Shown piece by piece: positions 35,990 through 43,990 of a DNA stretch of 64,000 nt. This DNA comes from [Zimmermannella] alba NBRC 15616 (GTDB lineage Bacteria > Actinomycetota > Actinomycetes > Actinomycetales > Microbacteriaceae). The position numbers and the translations under genes were made by a program. The first letter of the stretch is position 1; the number at the start of each line of letters is the position of its first letter. The notes below the pieces were generated by a model that was not told where the DNA came from, did no database searches, and saw nothing but the letters and a program-made list of their open reading frames with translations. The DNA lies in NCBI RefSeq assembly GCF_001570905.1, contig NZ_BCSO01000002.1, positions 163,100 through 227,099 on the forward strand, given 5' to 3'.

Positions 35990-36074
35990 GTGGGGAGGGG
36001 ATGGGTACTCCTCCCCATTGAGTACCCGCAATGCCGTTCCTACAGTGGAAGCGTTCCTACAGGGAGTGGGACGC
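35990..36074 (+). promoter_or_regulatory. Duplicated promoter/operator, copy 1 (before first WXG100 gene)
   Basis: These 85 bp are identical to 36769-36853. They contain -35 TTGAGT (36018-36023) and -10 TACAGT (36041-36046) at 17 bp spacing. A perfect inverted repeat GGGTACTC-N9-GAGTACCC (36003-36010, 36020-36027) has its right arm on the -35. A competing inverted repeat GGGGAGG/CCTCCCC (35992-35998, 36010-36016) shares bases with it. A direct repeat GTTCCTACAG (36036-36045, 36053-36062) lies 17 bp apart. The expected transcription start is near 36053, giving a ~50-nt leader. The palindrome is probably the operator of a specific regulator. Confidence 0.75.
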
Positions 36075-36103
36075 CAAAACCAGAGCAAGGAAAGGTGTGC
36101 ATC

Positions 36104-36382
36104 ATGGGTGGTAACGGCATGAAGGGTATGGACATTGAGCGCGGCCGCGAGGTCTCGCAGCAGATTCAGGTCCGCATGGACATGATCGACGACGACATCC
36201 AGAAGCTCAACGACATCAAGTCGGCTCTTCAGGAGAACTGGGCCGGTCAGGACCAGGTTGAGATGGACGGCAAGCTCGACGAGGCTATCCAGCTCTACGA
36301 GGCTGTGAAGTCGGCTCTCGAGGCGAAGAAGACCGAGCTCGACAAGGACATCGACGAGCAGGAGCAGACCTCGGCCCAGTAA
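36104..36382 (+). CDS. WXG100-family protein 1
   Basis: The 92-residue protein is all-helical by composition, with the WxG turn as WAG (46-48) between two helices, as in EsxA/EsxB-type substrates. It ends IDEQEQTSAQ, nearly the same tail as the second WXG100 protein. GGAAAGG precedes the ATG at 36104 by eight bases. It should be exported by the upstream EssC-like ATPase, probably as a homo- or heterodimer. It has its own promoter copy and a hairpin terminator at 36410, so it is expressed separately from the ATPase operon. Confidence 0.9.
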   Translation: MGGNGMKGMDIERGREVSQQIQVRMDMIDDDIQKLNDIKSALQENWAGQDQVEMDGKLDEAIQLYEAVKSALEAKKTELDKDIDEQEQTSAQ

Positions 36383-36409
36383 GTTTGGCCGCGTCTCGAC
36401 GCTCGCAAA

Positions 36410-36441
36410 GCGGGTGCGGAACCATCGGGTTCCGCACCCGC
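36410..36441 (+). terminator. Hairpin terminator after WXG100 gene 1
   Basis: A perfect 14-bp stem GCGGGTGCGGAACC/GGTTCCGCACCCGC closes on a four-base loop. Only a weak T-containing tail follows. Confidence 0.75.
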
Positions 36442-36768
36442 TCTCGTTGTGTCGGGCAGCGATCGTTGACCTGCTGGCTCGGGCGGTCAGCGTCTCCGAT
36501 GAGGTGGCAGTGGGTTCTACAGCGCCTGAGTCGAATCACCGCCGGCGGTCGACTGGGGTGTTGACGTGGATGCCGTCGAAGTGTGCGTGGTGAGCCTGGT
36601 GCGGGCGTGCATCACCTCACTTGCCGCACCCGAGATGTCATTCCACGTCAGAAGTCGAATCAGAGGGGAGAAGTCCCCATGATTGGGTACCGTTGAGTCC
36701 TCACTTGAGTAGTAAAAAATATCGCGGTGATCAGGGGATTTACTGCGTCCCTCAGTGTGGGGGAAGAG
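36442..36768. other. Non-coding stretch between WXG100 gene 1 and promoter copy 2
   Basis: This part of the 501-bp gap shows no convincing gene. It holds a small GGGGA/TCCCC hairpin (36664-36677) and an AT-rich spot (36713-36722). GGGTAC followed by TTGAGT near 36684-36697 is reminiscent of part of the duplicated operator but does not repeat it. A minus-strand frame here reads into the promoter copy and looks accidental. Confidence 0.5.
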
Positions 36769-36853
36769 GTGGGGAGGGGATGGGTACTCCTCCCCATTGA
36801 GTACCCGCAATGCCGTTCCTACAGTGGAAGCGTTCCTACAGGGAGTGGGACGC
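36769..36853 (+). promoter_or_regulatory. Duplicated promoter/operator, copy 2 (before second WXG100 gene)
   Basis: All 85 bp are identical to 35990-36074, displaced by 779 bp. The -35 TTGAGT is at 36797-36802 and the -10 TACAGT at 36820-36825, with the same overlapping inverted repeats and direct repeat. After the identical part the leaders differ, but both end in AAAGGTG and GCATC before the ATG. Confidence 0.75.
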
Positions 36854-36883
36854 AGAAACACACGACATAGCAAAGGTGGCATC

Positions 36884-37165
36884 ATGGCATTCACGCACGG
36901 TATGAACATCGACGAGGTTACGGCTCAGAAGGACGCCGTCGACCAGGTCGAGGACGGCACCACGCAGTCGCGCGGCGACGCCAACGACATGATCATCGAG
37001 TTCGTTGAGTCGGCTTGGTGGGGCGAGGACGCAGACCAGTACCAGCAGGACTGGATGGACACGGTTGACAAGGCCTACGAGGCTGCCACGCAGTGCCTCT
37101 CGGAAGACATCTCGCCGGAGCTCCTCCGCAACATCAACGAGCAGGAAGAGACCTCGGCTCGCTAG
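36884..37165 (+). CDS. WXG100-family protein 2
   Basis: The 93-residue helical hairpin protein has WWG (45-47) as the WxG turn. Its C-terminus is INEQEETSAR, close to that of WXG100 protein 1, while the bodies differ strongly. It is transcribed from an identical promoter copy, so the two should be made together, possibly as partners. AAAGGTG precedes the ATG at 36884. Confidence 0.88.
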   Translation: MAFTHGMNIDEVTAQKDAVDQVEDGTTQSRGDANDMIIEFVESAWWGEDADQYQQDWMDTVDKAYEAATQCLSEDISPELLRNINEQEETSAR

Positions 37166-37179
37166 TTCTTGCGAACGCG

Positions 37180-37215
37180 AACGCGGAGTCGTTCCGTGAG
37201 GAGCGGCTCCGCGTT
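37180..37215 (+). terminator. Hairpin after WXG100 gene 2
   Basis: AACGCGGAG (37180-37188) pairs with CTCCGCGTT (37207-37215) around an 18-base, partly paired loop. It may attenuate rather than end transcription into the third WXG100 gene, which has no clear promoter of its own. Confidence 0.55.
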
Positions 37216-37268
37216 GGTGTCTCCGGAAGACGAGTTGTAGGTAGCGCGACAAGAGGGAAGGGTCCACA

Positions 37269-37547
37269 ATGTTCGGAATGTCGGGTGGCGACCCGGTAGA
37301 CATGATGCGTGTTGCTGGCGTGATCGACATGCAGCGCGGCGAAGTTGAGACCGCACGCGACCAGCTTCAGGAAAAGGTTGACTCGCTCATTCCAGACATC
37401 TGGAACGGGCCGGACGCCGACAAGTTTGTTGAAGAGTTCGCTTCGGAGATCCGTCCGAAGTTCGACAGCGTCATCCAGGAAATGGAGCAGGCTGCGATCG
37501 AGCTCCGCGAGCAGGCTGCACAGCAGGCTGCTACCTCGCTCATCTAA
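37269..37547 (+). CDS. WXG100-family protein 3
   Basis: The 92-residue protein has WNG (45-47) as the WxG turn between two amphipathic helices (VIDMQRGEVETARDQLQEKV and the second half). Its tail QQAATSLI differs from the EQE-type tails of the other two. GAGGGAAGGG provides the ribosome site. It lies 103 bases after WXG100 gene 2 and may be reached by read-through past the hairpin at 37180. A strong terminator follows. Confidence 0.9.
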   Translation: MFGMSGGDPVDMMRVAGVIDMQRGEVETARDQLQEKVDSLIPDIWNGPDADKFVEEFASEIRPKFDSVIQEMEQAAIELREQAAQQAATSLI

Positions 37548-37561
37548 TTCGCGAGGCAAAC

Positions 37562-37595
37562 GCAAGGGGCGGTGGGATGACCCACCGCCCCTTGC
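37562..37595 (+). terminator. Strong hairpin terminator after WXG100 gene 3
   Basis: A perfect 15-bp stem GCAAGGGGCGGTGGG/CCCACCGCCCCTTGC closes on an ATGA loop. Confidence 0.85.
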
Positions 37596-37643
37596 ACTTG
37601 CCTGTGAATACCGCTCGGGTCGTTCTAGGCCAGCTCACTCACT

Positions 37644-37649
37644 TAGGAT
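37644..37649 (+). promoter_or_regulatory. -10 box of leaderless third FHA gene
   Basis: TAGGAT lies six bases before the GTG at 37656, after the terminator at 37562. This indicates a separate leaderless transcript. Confidence 0.45.
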
Positions 37650-37655
37650 GCATTC

Positions 37656-38552
37656 GTGGCAAACGCAGGATTCATCGAGCCCCCGCCCGGATTGTTCGGC
37701 CCGTCGACGTCGACTCCTCGAGAGCGCTCGCCGCAGATTGCCCCGCTGCCAGCTGCGGCCCCGGATGACGCCGCACCAGCGGGAGCCCACGCGGCACCTG
37801 CCGAATCGGCGTCGACGCCGTCCTTCCCGGAACCGCCGCGGAACGAGCCGCCTGCTCCCGCACCCCAGTCGGCGACGCAGCAGCCAGTAGCCGCGCCAGC
37901 ACCCCCGCCGATGCCGACGGGGCATGAGGCGCCCGCAAAGCCGGAGCCTCCCCGCCCGCGCGTTGACTCCGCCTCCGGGTACTCCTCGCTGCCCGCACAG
38001 GCAGCACCGGCTGCTCCCGCCGCGCCGCGGGCTGAGCCGATCCCGAACTCGAGCATTCCGCTCTCGAACCATGTCGCCGATGGCACCGTGCCGCTTCGCT
38101 ACGACGCGTCGAACGGTGGACTCCCGCCTTTCCCGCGCTTTGCCGATGTCGAGCTGCCGAACGCGCCGGCCATGCCAGTCACTCGTGCGGCGCAGCCCAC
38201 GCCCGCGCTGCAGCAGGCAGCCCTTGTCTTGGCTCTGCCGGATGGGGAACGCATCCCTGTGACCGGTGCCATGGTGCTCGGCCGCAACCCCGCACAAGAG
38301 CAGTTCCCCGGCGAAATCGTCCGCGCCCTGCAAGACCCGACCCGTACGATGTCGAAGACGCACGCTCGCGTCGTCGCCGTCGACGGCGTGGTCAAGGTCG
38401 ACGACCTGAACTCCACGAACGGCGTTGCCGTGCTTCCTGGCGGATCCCTCGAGCAGGCGCGCGCCGTGGATCCGGGTACGCCCCTCGCTGCGCAGCCGGG
38501 CGACATCATCCAGCTCGGCGAGTATCCGATCGTGGTCGAAGCCACGAACTAG
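37656..38552 (+). CDS. FHA-domain protein 3
   Basis: The 298-residue protein has ~190 residues of Pro/Ala-rich linker and a C-terminal FHA domain: MVLGRNPAQEQ (about 206), MSKTHARVVA (about 232) and DDLNSTNGVAV (about 248), with the Arg, Ser, His and Asn of a phosphothreonine-binding site all present. No membrane segment is visible. It ends the kinase/secretion locus and is probably a reader of the kinase at 14441. The GTG start is supported by the -10 box six bases upstream. Confidence 0.85.
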   Translation: MANAGFIEPPPGLFGPSTSTPRERSPQIAPLPAAAPDDAAPAGAHAAPAESASTPSFPEPPRNEPPAPAPQSATQQPVAAPAPPPMPTGHEAPAKPEPPRPRVDSASGYSSLPAQAAPAAPAAPRAEPIPNSSIPLSNHVADGTVPLRYDASNGGLPPFPRFADVELPNAPAMPVTRAAQPTPALQQAALVLALPDGERIPVTGAMVLGRNPAQEQFPGEIVRALQDPTRTMSKTHARVVAVDGVVKVDDLNSTNGVAVLPGGSLEQARAVDPGTPLAAQPGDIIQLGEYPIVVEATN

Positions 38553-38581
38553 CGCCAAGACCTCTCTCAGGAGCCTCCTGC

Positions 38582-38658
38582 TAAGGTGCTGAGCATGTTC
38601 TCGCTCCGACTTCTTCGTCGCCGCGACGGGATTTAGCCTCAGGCGCTCCCCGTCGCGG
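38582..38658 (+). promoter_or_regulatory. Candidate transcription attenuator of leuCD
   Basis: TAAGGT (38582-38587) lies seven bases before an ATG (38595), suggesting a leaderless leader peptide. A perfect 10-bp inverted repeat CCGCGACGGG/CCCGTCGCGG (38621-38630, 38649-38658) begins inside the peptide and ends 47 bases before leuC. Leucine-dependent attenuation with short Leu-containing leader peptides is known in actinobacteria. A T run is absent, so the terminator form is uncertain. Confidence 0.4.
38595..38636 (+). CDS. Putative leu leader peptide (13 residues)
   Basis: The frame ATG-to-TAG encodes [13 protein letters not shown], with three Leu in positions 4-7 followed by Arg codons. Its end overlaps the left arm of the hairpin at 38621. 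Ribosome stalling at the Leu codons could decide whether the hairpin forms. The length and position suit a leader peptide, but chance is possible. Confidence 0.4.
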   Translation: MFSLRLLRRRDGI

Positions 38659-38704
38659 AGGCCACTGCGTGCCTGAACCATCGACGATGCAATGGAGCCC
38701 ACTG

Positions 38705-40168
38705 ATGAACACGCACACCCACACTGCGACGAACACGCCTCGAACCCTCGCCGAAAAGGTCTGGGCAGACCACATTGTCCGCCGCGGCGAAGACGGTGCA
38801 CCCGACCTCATCTACATTGACCTGCACATCATGCACGAGGTCACGAGCCCGCAGGCCTTCGACGGCCTGCGCCAGGCAGAGCGCCCCGTCCGGCGGCCGG
38901 ATCTGGCGATCGCCACCGAGGATCACAACACCCCGACCGTGAACATCCTCAAGCCGATCGAAGACGCCACGAGCCGCCTGCAGATCGACACGCTGCGCCA
39001 GAACGCCAAGGAGTTCGGCATCCGCCTTCACTCGCTCGGTGACACCGAACAGGGCATCGTGCACATTGTCGGCCCGCAGCTCGGCCTCACCATGCCCGGC
39101 ATCACGGTGGTGTGCGGTGACTCGCACACCTCCACGCACGGTGCCTTCGGTGCGATGGCGTTCGGTATCGGCACGAGCGAGGTGGAGCATGTCCTCGCCA
39201 CGCAGACACTGCCACTCAAGCCCTTCAAGACGATGGCCGTCAATGTCGAGGGGGAGCTGCGCCCGGGCGTCACGGCGAAGGACATCATCCTGGCCGTCAT
39301 TGCAAAGATCGGCACGGGTGGCGGCGCGGGGTACGTCCTCGAATACCGCGGCTCTGCCATCCGCTCGCTCTCAATGGAGGGCCGGATGACGATCTGCAAC
39401 ATGTCGATCGAGGCGGGTGCCCGAGCCGGCATGGTCGCTCCGGACGAGACCACCTTCGAGTATCTCGAGGGCCGCCCGCACGCGCCTCAGGGCGCCGATT
39501 GGGATGAGGCTGTCGCTTACTGGAAGACGCTCCCCACCGATGAGGGCGCCACCTTCGACGCAGAAGTCTTCATTGACGCGAACGAGCTCGAGCCATTCGT
39601 GACCTGGGGCACAAACCCGGGTCAGGGTGTGAGCCTCAACGAATGTGTGCCGAACCCTGCCGAGATGACGGATGCCACCGACCGTCAGGCGGCCAAACGC
39701 GCCCTCGAATACATGGATCTCGCACCGGGTACGCCGATGAAGGACATCCCCGTGGATGCCGTGTTCATGGGCTCGTGCACGAACGCTCGTCTCGAAGACC
39801 TCCGCACCTTCGCGAGCGTCATTAAGGGGCGGACGAAGGCACCGGGCGTGCGCGTCATGGTCGTGCCGGGCTCTGCCCGCGTTCGCCTCGAGGCAGAAGC
39901 CGAGGGCCTCGACAAGATCATCACCGACTTCGGCGCCGAGTGGCGCTTTGCGGGCTGCTCGATGTGCCTCGGCATGAACCCCGACCAGCTCTCGCCTGGC
40001 GAGCGCTGCGCCTCCACCTCGAACCGAAACTTTGAAGGACGCCAGGGTAAGGGCGGCCGGACCCATCTCGTCTCGCCGCTCGTCGCCGCCGCAACCGCCG
40101 TCCGCGGCACCCTCTCAACCCCGGCAGACCTTGACTCGGTCAACGACGACACGAAGGAGACGAAGTAA
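38705..40168 (+). CDS. leuC: 3-isopropylmalate dehydratase large subunit
   Basis: The 487-residue aconitase-family protein, together with LeuD, isomerises 2-isopropylmalate to 3-isopropylmalate in leucine synthesis. Visible motifs are TEDHNTPT (about 74), [15 protein letters not shown] (about 136-150), [14 protein letters not shown] with the first Fe-S cysteine, and [12 protein letters not shown] with the other two. The start at 38705 is chosen because GGAG lies seven bases upstream; ATG at 38687 is an alternative. It overlaps leuD by one base (TAATG). Confidence 0.97.
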   Translation: MNTHTHTATNTPRTLAEKVWADHIVRRGEDGAPDLIYIDLHIMHEVTSPQAFDGLRQAERPVRRPDLAIATEDHNTPTVNILKPIEDATSRLQIDTLRQNAKEFGIRLHSLGDTEQGIVHIVGPQLGLTMPGITVVCGDSHTSTHGAFGAMAFGIGTSEVEHVLATQTLPLKPFKTMAVNVEGELRPGVTAKDIILAVIAKIGTGGGAGYVLEYRGSAIRSLSMEGRMTICNMSIEAGARAGMVAPDETTFEYLEGRPHAPQGADWDEAVAYWKTLPTDEGATFDAEVFIDANELEPFVTWGTNPGQGVSLNECVPNPAEMTDATDRQAAKRALEYMDLAPGTPMKDIPVDAVFMGSCTNARLEDLRTFASVIKGRTKAPGVRVMVVPGSARVRLEAEAEGLDKIITDFGAEWRFAGCSMCLGMNPDQLSPGERCASTSNRNFEGRQGKGGRTHLVSPLVAAATAVRGTLSTPADLDSVNDDTKETK

Positions 40169-40767
40169 TGGAACCGCTCACGAAGATCGAGGGTGTCGCC
40201 GTCCCGCTGAACCGCTCGAACATCGACACCGACCAGATCATCCCGGCCGTCTACCTCAAGCGTGTCGTGAAGACCGGCTACGAGGATGCCCTCTTCGCTG
40301 GCTGGCGCGGCGATGAAGACTTCATCCTCAACCGCCCCGAATACGCGAACCCGAAGGTGCTCGTCGCGGGCCCCGATTTCGGCACCGGCTCGAGCCGCGA
40401 ACACGCGGTGTGGGCGCTGCGGGACTTCGGCTTCCGCGTCATCCTCTCCGCCCGTTTTGGTGAGATTTTCCGCGGCAACGCGGGCAAGCAGGGCCTCCTC
40501 GCCGCTCAGCTCGCCGAAACCGACGCGGAACGCCTCATGGATACGCTCCTCGCGAACCCCGGCATGAGCGTGTCGGTCGATCTGGAGCGCCGCGAGATGA
40601 CCGCGGGCGCGCTCGTGTTGCCCTTCGACGTGGACGACTACACGCGGTGGCGCCTCATGGAGGGTCTCGACGATATTGCCCTCACGCTTCGTAACGAGTC
40701 AGACATCTTGGAGTTTGAATCCCGCCGTCCGGGGTGGATGCCGCGTACGCTTCCTTTGCAGCGCTAA
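40168..40767 (+). CDS. leuD: 3-isopropylmalate dehydratase small subunit
   Basis: The 199-residue protein is the swivelling domain partner of Leu[15 protein letters not shown] (about 19-32), [17 protein letters not shown] (about 68-84) and the [17 protein letters not shown] segment match LeuD. It is translationally coupled to leuC (stop and start share one base) and 30 bases before murA. Confidence 0.97.
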   Translation: MEPLTKIEGVAVPLNRSNIDTDQIIPAVYLKRVVKTGYEDALFAGWRGDEDFILNRPEYANPKVLVAGPDFGTGSSREHAVWALRDFGFRVILSARFGEIFRGNAGKQGLLAAQLAETDAERLMDTLLANPGMSVSVDLERREMTAGALVLPFDVDDYTRWRLMEGLDDIALTLRNESDILEFESRRPGWMPRTLPLQR

Positions 40768-40797
40768 CGCGCTTTCAACGGAAGGATTCCCCCTCAG

Positions 40798-42168
40798 ATG
40801 AACTCGCTCACGCAGGATGCTGCCCTTCACGGCAGCGCCGTTGGCCTGACCGCAGACACGATCACGTTCCGTGGTGGTCAACCGCTGAAGGGGCGCATCG
40901 AGGTTCGTGGTGCCAAGAACCTCGTCACCAAGGCGATGGTCGCGGCGCTGCTGGGCGAGACGCCGAGCTTGCTCAAGGCCGTCCCGAACATCTCGGACGT
41001 GCGTGTTGTCTCGGGGCTCCTTGAGATTCACGGCGTGCGGATCAAGCGCGACGATGCTTCCGGTGATCTTCACCTCGACCCGTCGAACGTTGAATCGGCT
41101 CACATGGCCGAGATCAACGCGCACGCAGGATCCAGCCGCATCCCGATTCTCTTCTGTGGCCCGCTGCTGCACCGCCTGGGTGAGGCGTTCATTCCGGACC
41201 TCGGCGGCTGCCGCATCGGTGACCGTCCGATTGACTTCCACCTTGAGGTGCTGCGCAACTTCGGTGCGGTCATCGAGAAGCTGCCCGACGGCATCCGCAT
41301 GAGCGCCCCCGACGGCCTCTCGGGTGCCAAGATTCAGCTGCCCTACCCCTCGGTGGGCGCCACTGAGCAGGTGCTCCTCACGGCGGTTCGCGCAACTGGT
41401 CGCACCGAGCTGCGCAACGCCGCGATCGAGCCCGAGATCATGGACCTCATCAACATCCTGCAGAAGATGGGCGCCTCGATCTCGGTTGACGCGGACCGCG
41501 TCATTCGCATTGAGGGTGTCGACCGTCTCGAGGGGTACCGCCACCGCGCGATCTTCGACCGCAACGAGGCCGCGAGCTGGGCATCCGCCGCGCTCGTCAC
41601 GAAGGGTGACATCTTCGTGGCCGGTGCACGTCAGGCTGAAATGCTCACCTTCCTCAACGTGTTCCGCAAGGTCGGTGGCGCGTTCGAGATTGAAGAGGAC
41701 GGCATCCGCTTCTACCACCCCGGCGGCGACCTCAAGCCGGTCGTCATCGAAACCGATGTGCACCCGGGCTTCATGACCGACTGGCAGCAGCCGCTCGTCG
41801 TGGCGCTCACGCAAGCGCACGGTGTGTCGATCGTGCACGAAACCGTGTATGAGCAGCGCTTTGGCTTCGTGGACGCGCTCGTCGACATGGGTGCGACCGT
41901 GCAGCTCCACCGCGAATGCCTCGGCTCGGAGCACTGCCGATTCGGTCAGCGCAACTTCCTCCACTCGGCCGTCATTTCCGGCCCGACGAAGCTTCACGGT
42001 GCCGACATTGAGGTGCCCGACCTGCGCGGTGGCTTCAGCCACCTCATCGCAGCACTCGCAGCGGATGGCGTCTCGCGCGTCTCGAACGTGGGCATCATCG
42101 CCCGCGGCTACGAGAACTTCATCCAGAAGCTCCACGACCTCGGAGCCGACTTCACGGTTGAAAGCTAG
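40798..42168 (+). CDS. murA: UDP-N-acetylglucosamine 1-carboxyvinyltransferase
   Basis: The 456-residue enzyme adds enolpyruvate from PEP to UDP-GlcNAc, the first committed peptidoglycan step, in the cytoplasm. RGAKN near residue 38 carries the conserved Lys-Asn pair, and GGCRIGDRP holds the catalytic Cys (C138; the fosfomycin-reactive position). VHPGFMTDWQQPL and RGYENFIQKLHDLGAD match the C-terminal domain. It is longer than typical MurA (~420) because of an N-terminal extension and a loop near 80-100. GGAAGGA precedes the ATG. Its stop overlaps the next GTG. Confidence 0.93.
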   Translation: MNSLTQDAALHGSAVGLTADTITFRGGQPLKGRIEVRGAKNLVTKAMVAALLGETPSLLKAVPNISDVRVVSGLLEIHGVRIKRDDASGDLHLDPSNVESAHMAEINAHAGSSRIPILFCGPLLHRLGEAFIPDLGGCRIGDRPIDFHLEVLRNFGAVIEKLPDGIRMSAPDGLSGAKIQLPYPSVGATEQVLLTAVRATGRTELRNAAIEPEIMDLINILQKMGASISVDADRVIRIEGVDRLEGYRHRAIFDRNEAASWASAALVTKGDIFVAGARQAEMLTFLNVFRKVGGAFEIEEDGIRFYHPGGDLKPVVIETDVHPGFMTDWQQPLVVALTQAHGVSIVHETVYEQRFGFVDALVDMGATVQLHRECLGSEHCRFGQRNFLHSAVISGPTKLHGADIEVPDLRGGFSHLIAALAADGVSRVSNVGIIARGYENFIQKLHDLGADFTVES

Positions 42169-42980
42169 TGAGCGAGGAACAGACGAAGCGCACGAAGCCG
42201 CGCGGCTCGGGTGAGCGCAGCAAGCCGAGCATTTTTTGGCTCATCTACCTCATGGTGGCGCCGCTGTTCTCGATCCTGTTCAAGTACGAGATTCGTGGCA
42301 AGCTTCCGCAGAACGGGCCCTTCGTGCTCGCCGGAAACCACCTGTCCGAGCTCGACCCGGTCGTGATCGGTTACGGCGTGTGGAGGATGGGGCGCATCCC
42401 GCGCTTCATGGCGAAGGACTCGCTCTTCCGCGTCCCGGTGCTCAAGTGGCTACTCAACGCTTCCGGCCAGATTCCGGTCAAGCGTGGCCGCGGCGGCGGC
42501 GAAGCTGTTGAGGCTGCCGAGCGTCTCATGGAGACCGGTGGCGGCGTCATCATCTACCCCGAGGGCACGCTCACGCGGGAACCACAGCTGTGGCCGATGC
42601 GCGGCAAGTCGGGTGCGGTTCGCCTCGCGGCAGCCCATAACATCCCGCTCGTGCCCTTCGCGCACTGGGGGACGCAAGCGGTCTACGGTCGCTACGCGAA
42701 GCGTCCGACGCTCCGCTTCCGCACGCCGATCGTTATCAACGTTGGCGAGCCGATGGATCTTGGCGAGCTTGAGCTCGACGCGAAGGACCGTCATATCGTG
42801 CAGGAGGCATCCGACCGCCTGATGGAGCGGATCGTCGAACTCCAGGCCGAGCTTCGTCCGGGGGAGACCCCGCCCGAGGAGCTCTACATCCACCACGTCG
42901 CCAAGCTTGAGCCGACTGCTGAGCAGAAGGAGCAGACCGAGCAGGCGACGCAGACTGAGTCGACTGAGCGCCATGACTGA
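42168..42980 (+). CDS. 1-acyl-sn-glycerol-3-phosphate acyltransferase family protein
   Basis: The 270-residue PlsC-type protein has a hydrophobic N-terminal anchor (about 24-38), the catalytic motif NHLSELD (HX4D, about 57-63), the FMAKDSLFRVP and IPVKRGRG segments, and YPEGTLTREPQLW (about 129-141). It should transfer an acyl chain to lysophosphatidic acid or a related acceptor at the membrane. The GTG start shares one base with the murA stop, and the end overlaps gpsA by eight bases, so it sits in a tight operon with the next phospholipid enzyme. Confidence 0.9.
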   Translation: MSEEQTKRTKPRGSGERSKPSIFWLIYLMVAPLFSILFKYEIRGKLPQNGPFVLAGNHLSELDPVVIGYGVWRMGRIPRFMAKDSLFRVPVLKWLLNASGQIPVKRGRGGGEAVEAAERLMETGGGVIIYPEGTLTREPQLWPMRGKSGAVRLAAAHNIPLVPFAHWGTQAVYGRYAKRPTLRFRTPIVINVGEPMDLGELELDAKDRHIVQEASDRLMERIVELQAELRPGETPPEELYIHHVAKLEPTAEQKEQTEQATQTESTERHD

Positions 42981-43989
42981 GCCCGGAACAGAGCGGATCG
43001 CCGTTATCGGCGGCGGCAACTGGGGCACCACCTTCGCCAAGGTTGTCGTCGACGGTGGTCGCCCGGTGACGCTGTGGGCTCGCCGCTTTGAACAGGCCGT
43101 CGAGATCAACGACGCGCACCGCAACACGCAGTATCTGCCCGGCATCGACCTGCCGCTCGGGCTCACCGCGAACCACGAGCTCGAACCTGTCGTGATCGGC
43201 GCGGATGTGCTCTTCCTCTCGGTGCCCGCGCAGGCGGCGCGTGAACGTCTCGAAGAGATGCGGTCGATGCTCAAGGAGGATGCGATCCTCGTGAGCCTCA
43301 TGAAGGGTGTTGAGCGCTCGACCGGTCTTCGCATGAGCGAAGTGATTGCCGAAGTCTCGGGGATCCCGATGGAGCGCATCGCTGTGGCCTCGGGGCCGAA
43401 TATTGCCATGGAGATCGCGCGCGAGGAACCGACCGCGATCGTCGTCGCGTCCGAGTCCCGTGAGACCGCCGACCGTGTTGCCCGCATCGCGCGCAATAGC
43501 TACCTGCGTTCCTTTGTGAACACGGATGTCGTCGGCACCGAATACGGCGGCGTCCTGAAGAACCTCATCGCGATTGCCGTCGGCATCGTGGATGGCGTCG
43601 GCTACGGGGAAAACACGAAGGCTGCCGTCATGACGCGCGGTCTCGCCGAGATCACGCAGTTCGCGCTCACGATGGGCGCGGAAGCGAGCACGATGATGGG
43701 CCTGGCGGGACTCGGCGACCTCATTGCGACGTGCGAGTCCCCGCTTTCCCGAAACTTTACGGCGGGGCGACTGCTCGGCCAGGGCTACGTCTTCGAAGAT
43801 GTGGTGCAGCAAATGGAGCAGACCGCCGAAGGTTTGCGCTCGGTGCGTCCCGTGCTTGATCACGCGGAAGCACAGGGGATTGACATGCCGATCGCTCGGC
43901 AGATCGATGCTGTGCTGCATGGACGAATGAAGCCCGCTGATCTTGCGCCGCACTTGGCGACAGACGACGACACCCCTCGAGGAGAGTGA
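42973..43989 (+). CDS. gpsA: NAD(P)-dependent glycerol-3-phosphate dehydrogenase
   Basis: The 338-residue enzyme makes sn-glycerol 3-phosphate from dihydroxyacetone phosphate for phospholipid synthesis. The Rossmann motif is VIGGGNWGTTFA (about 11-22). SGPNIAMEIAREEPTA and GGVLKNLIAIAVGIVDG (catalytic Lys) follow, with TCESPLSRNFTAGRLL near the C-terminus. It overlaps the acyltransferase gene by eight bases, making a coupled lipid pair, and ends one base before the ddl start. Confidence 0.95.
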   Translation: MTEPGTERIAVIGGGNWGTTFAKVVVDGGRPVTLWARRFEQAVEINDAHRNTQYLPGIDLPLGLTANHELEPVVIGADVLFLSVPAQAARERLEEMRSMLKEDAILVSLMKGVERSTGLRMSEVIAEVSGIPMERIAVASGPNIAMEIAREEPTAIVVASESRETADRVARIARNSYLRSFVNTDVVGTEYGGVLKNLIAIAVGIVDGVGYGENTKAAVMTRGLAEITQFALTMGAEASTMMGLAGLGDLIATCESPLSRNFTAGRLLGQGYVFEDVVQQMEQTAEGLRSVRPVLDHAEAQGIDMPIARQIDAVLHGRMKPADLAPHLATDDDTPRGE

Positions 43990-43990
43990 C

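Noticed and set aside
35906..36909. Two minus-strand frames (35906-36088 and 36517-36909) that share an identical peptide
   Set aside because: The shared peptide is just the duplicated 85-bp promoter read on the wrong strand. Neither frame has a ribosome site or coding character outside it.
9831..38552. tRNA-Glu as the attachment site of an integrated island (the 28.6-kb locus starts right after it)
   Set aside because: I found no integrase gene and no second copy of the tRNA 3' end at the far side of the locus. Base composition of the locus is mostly like the backbone.
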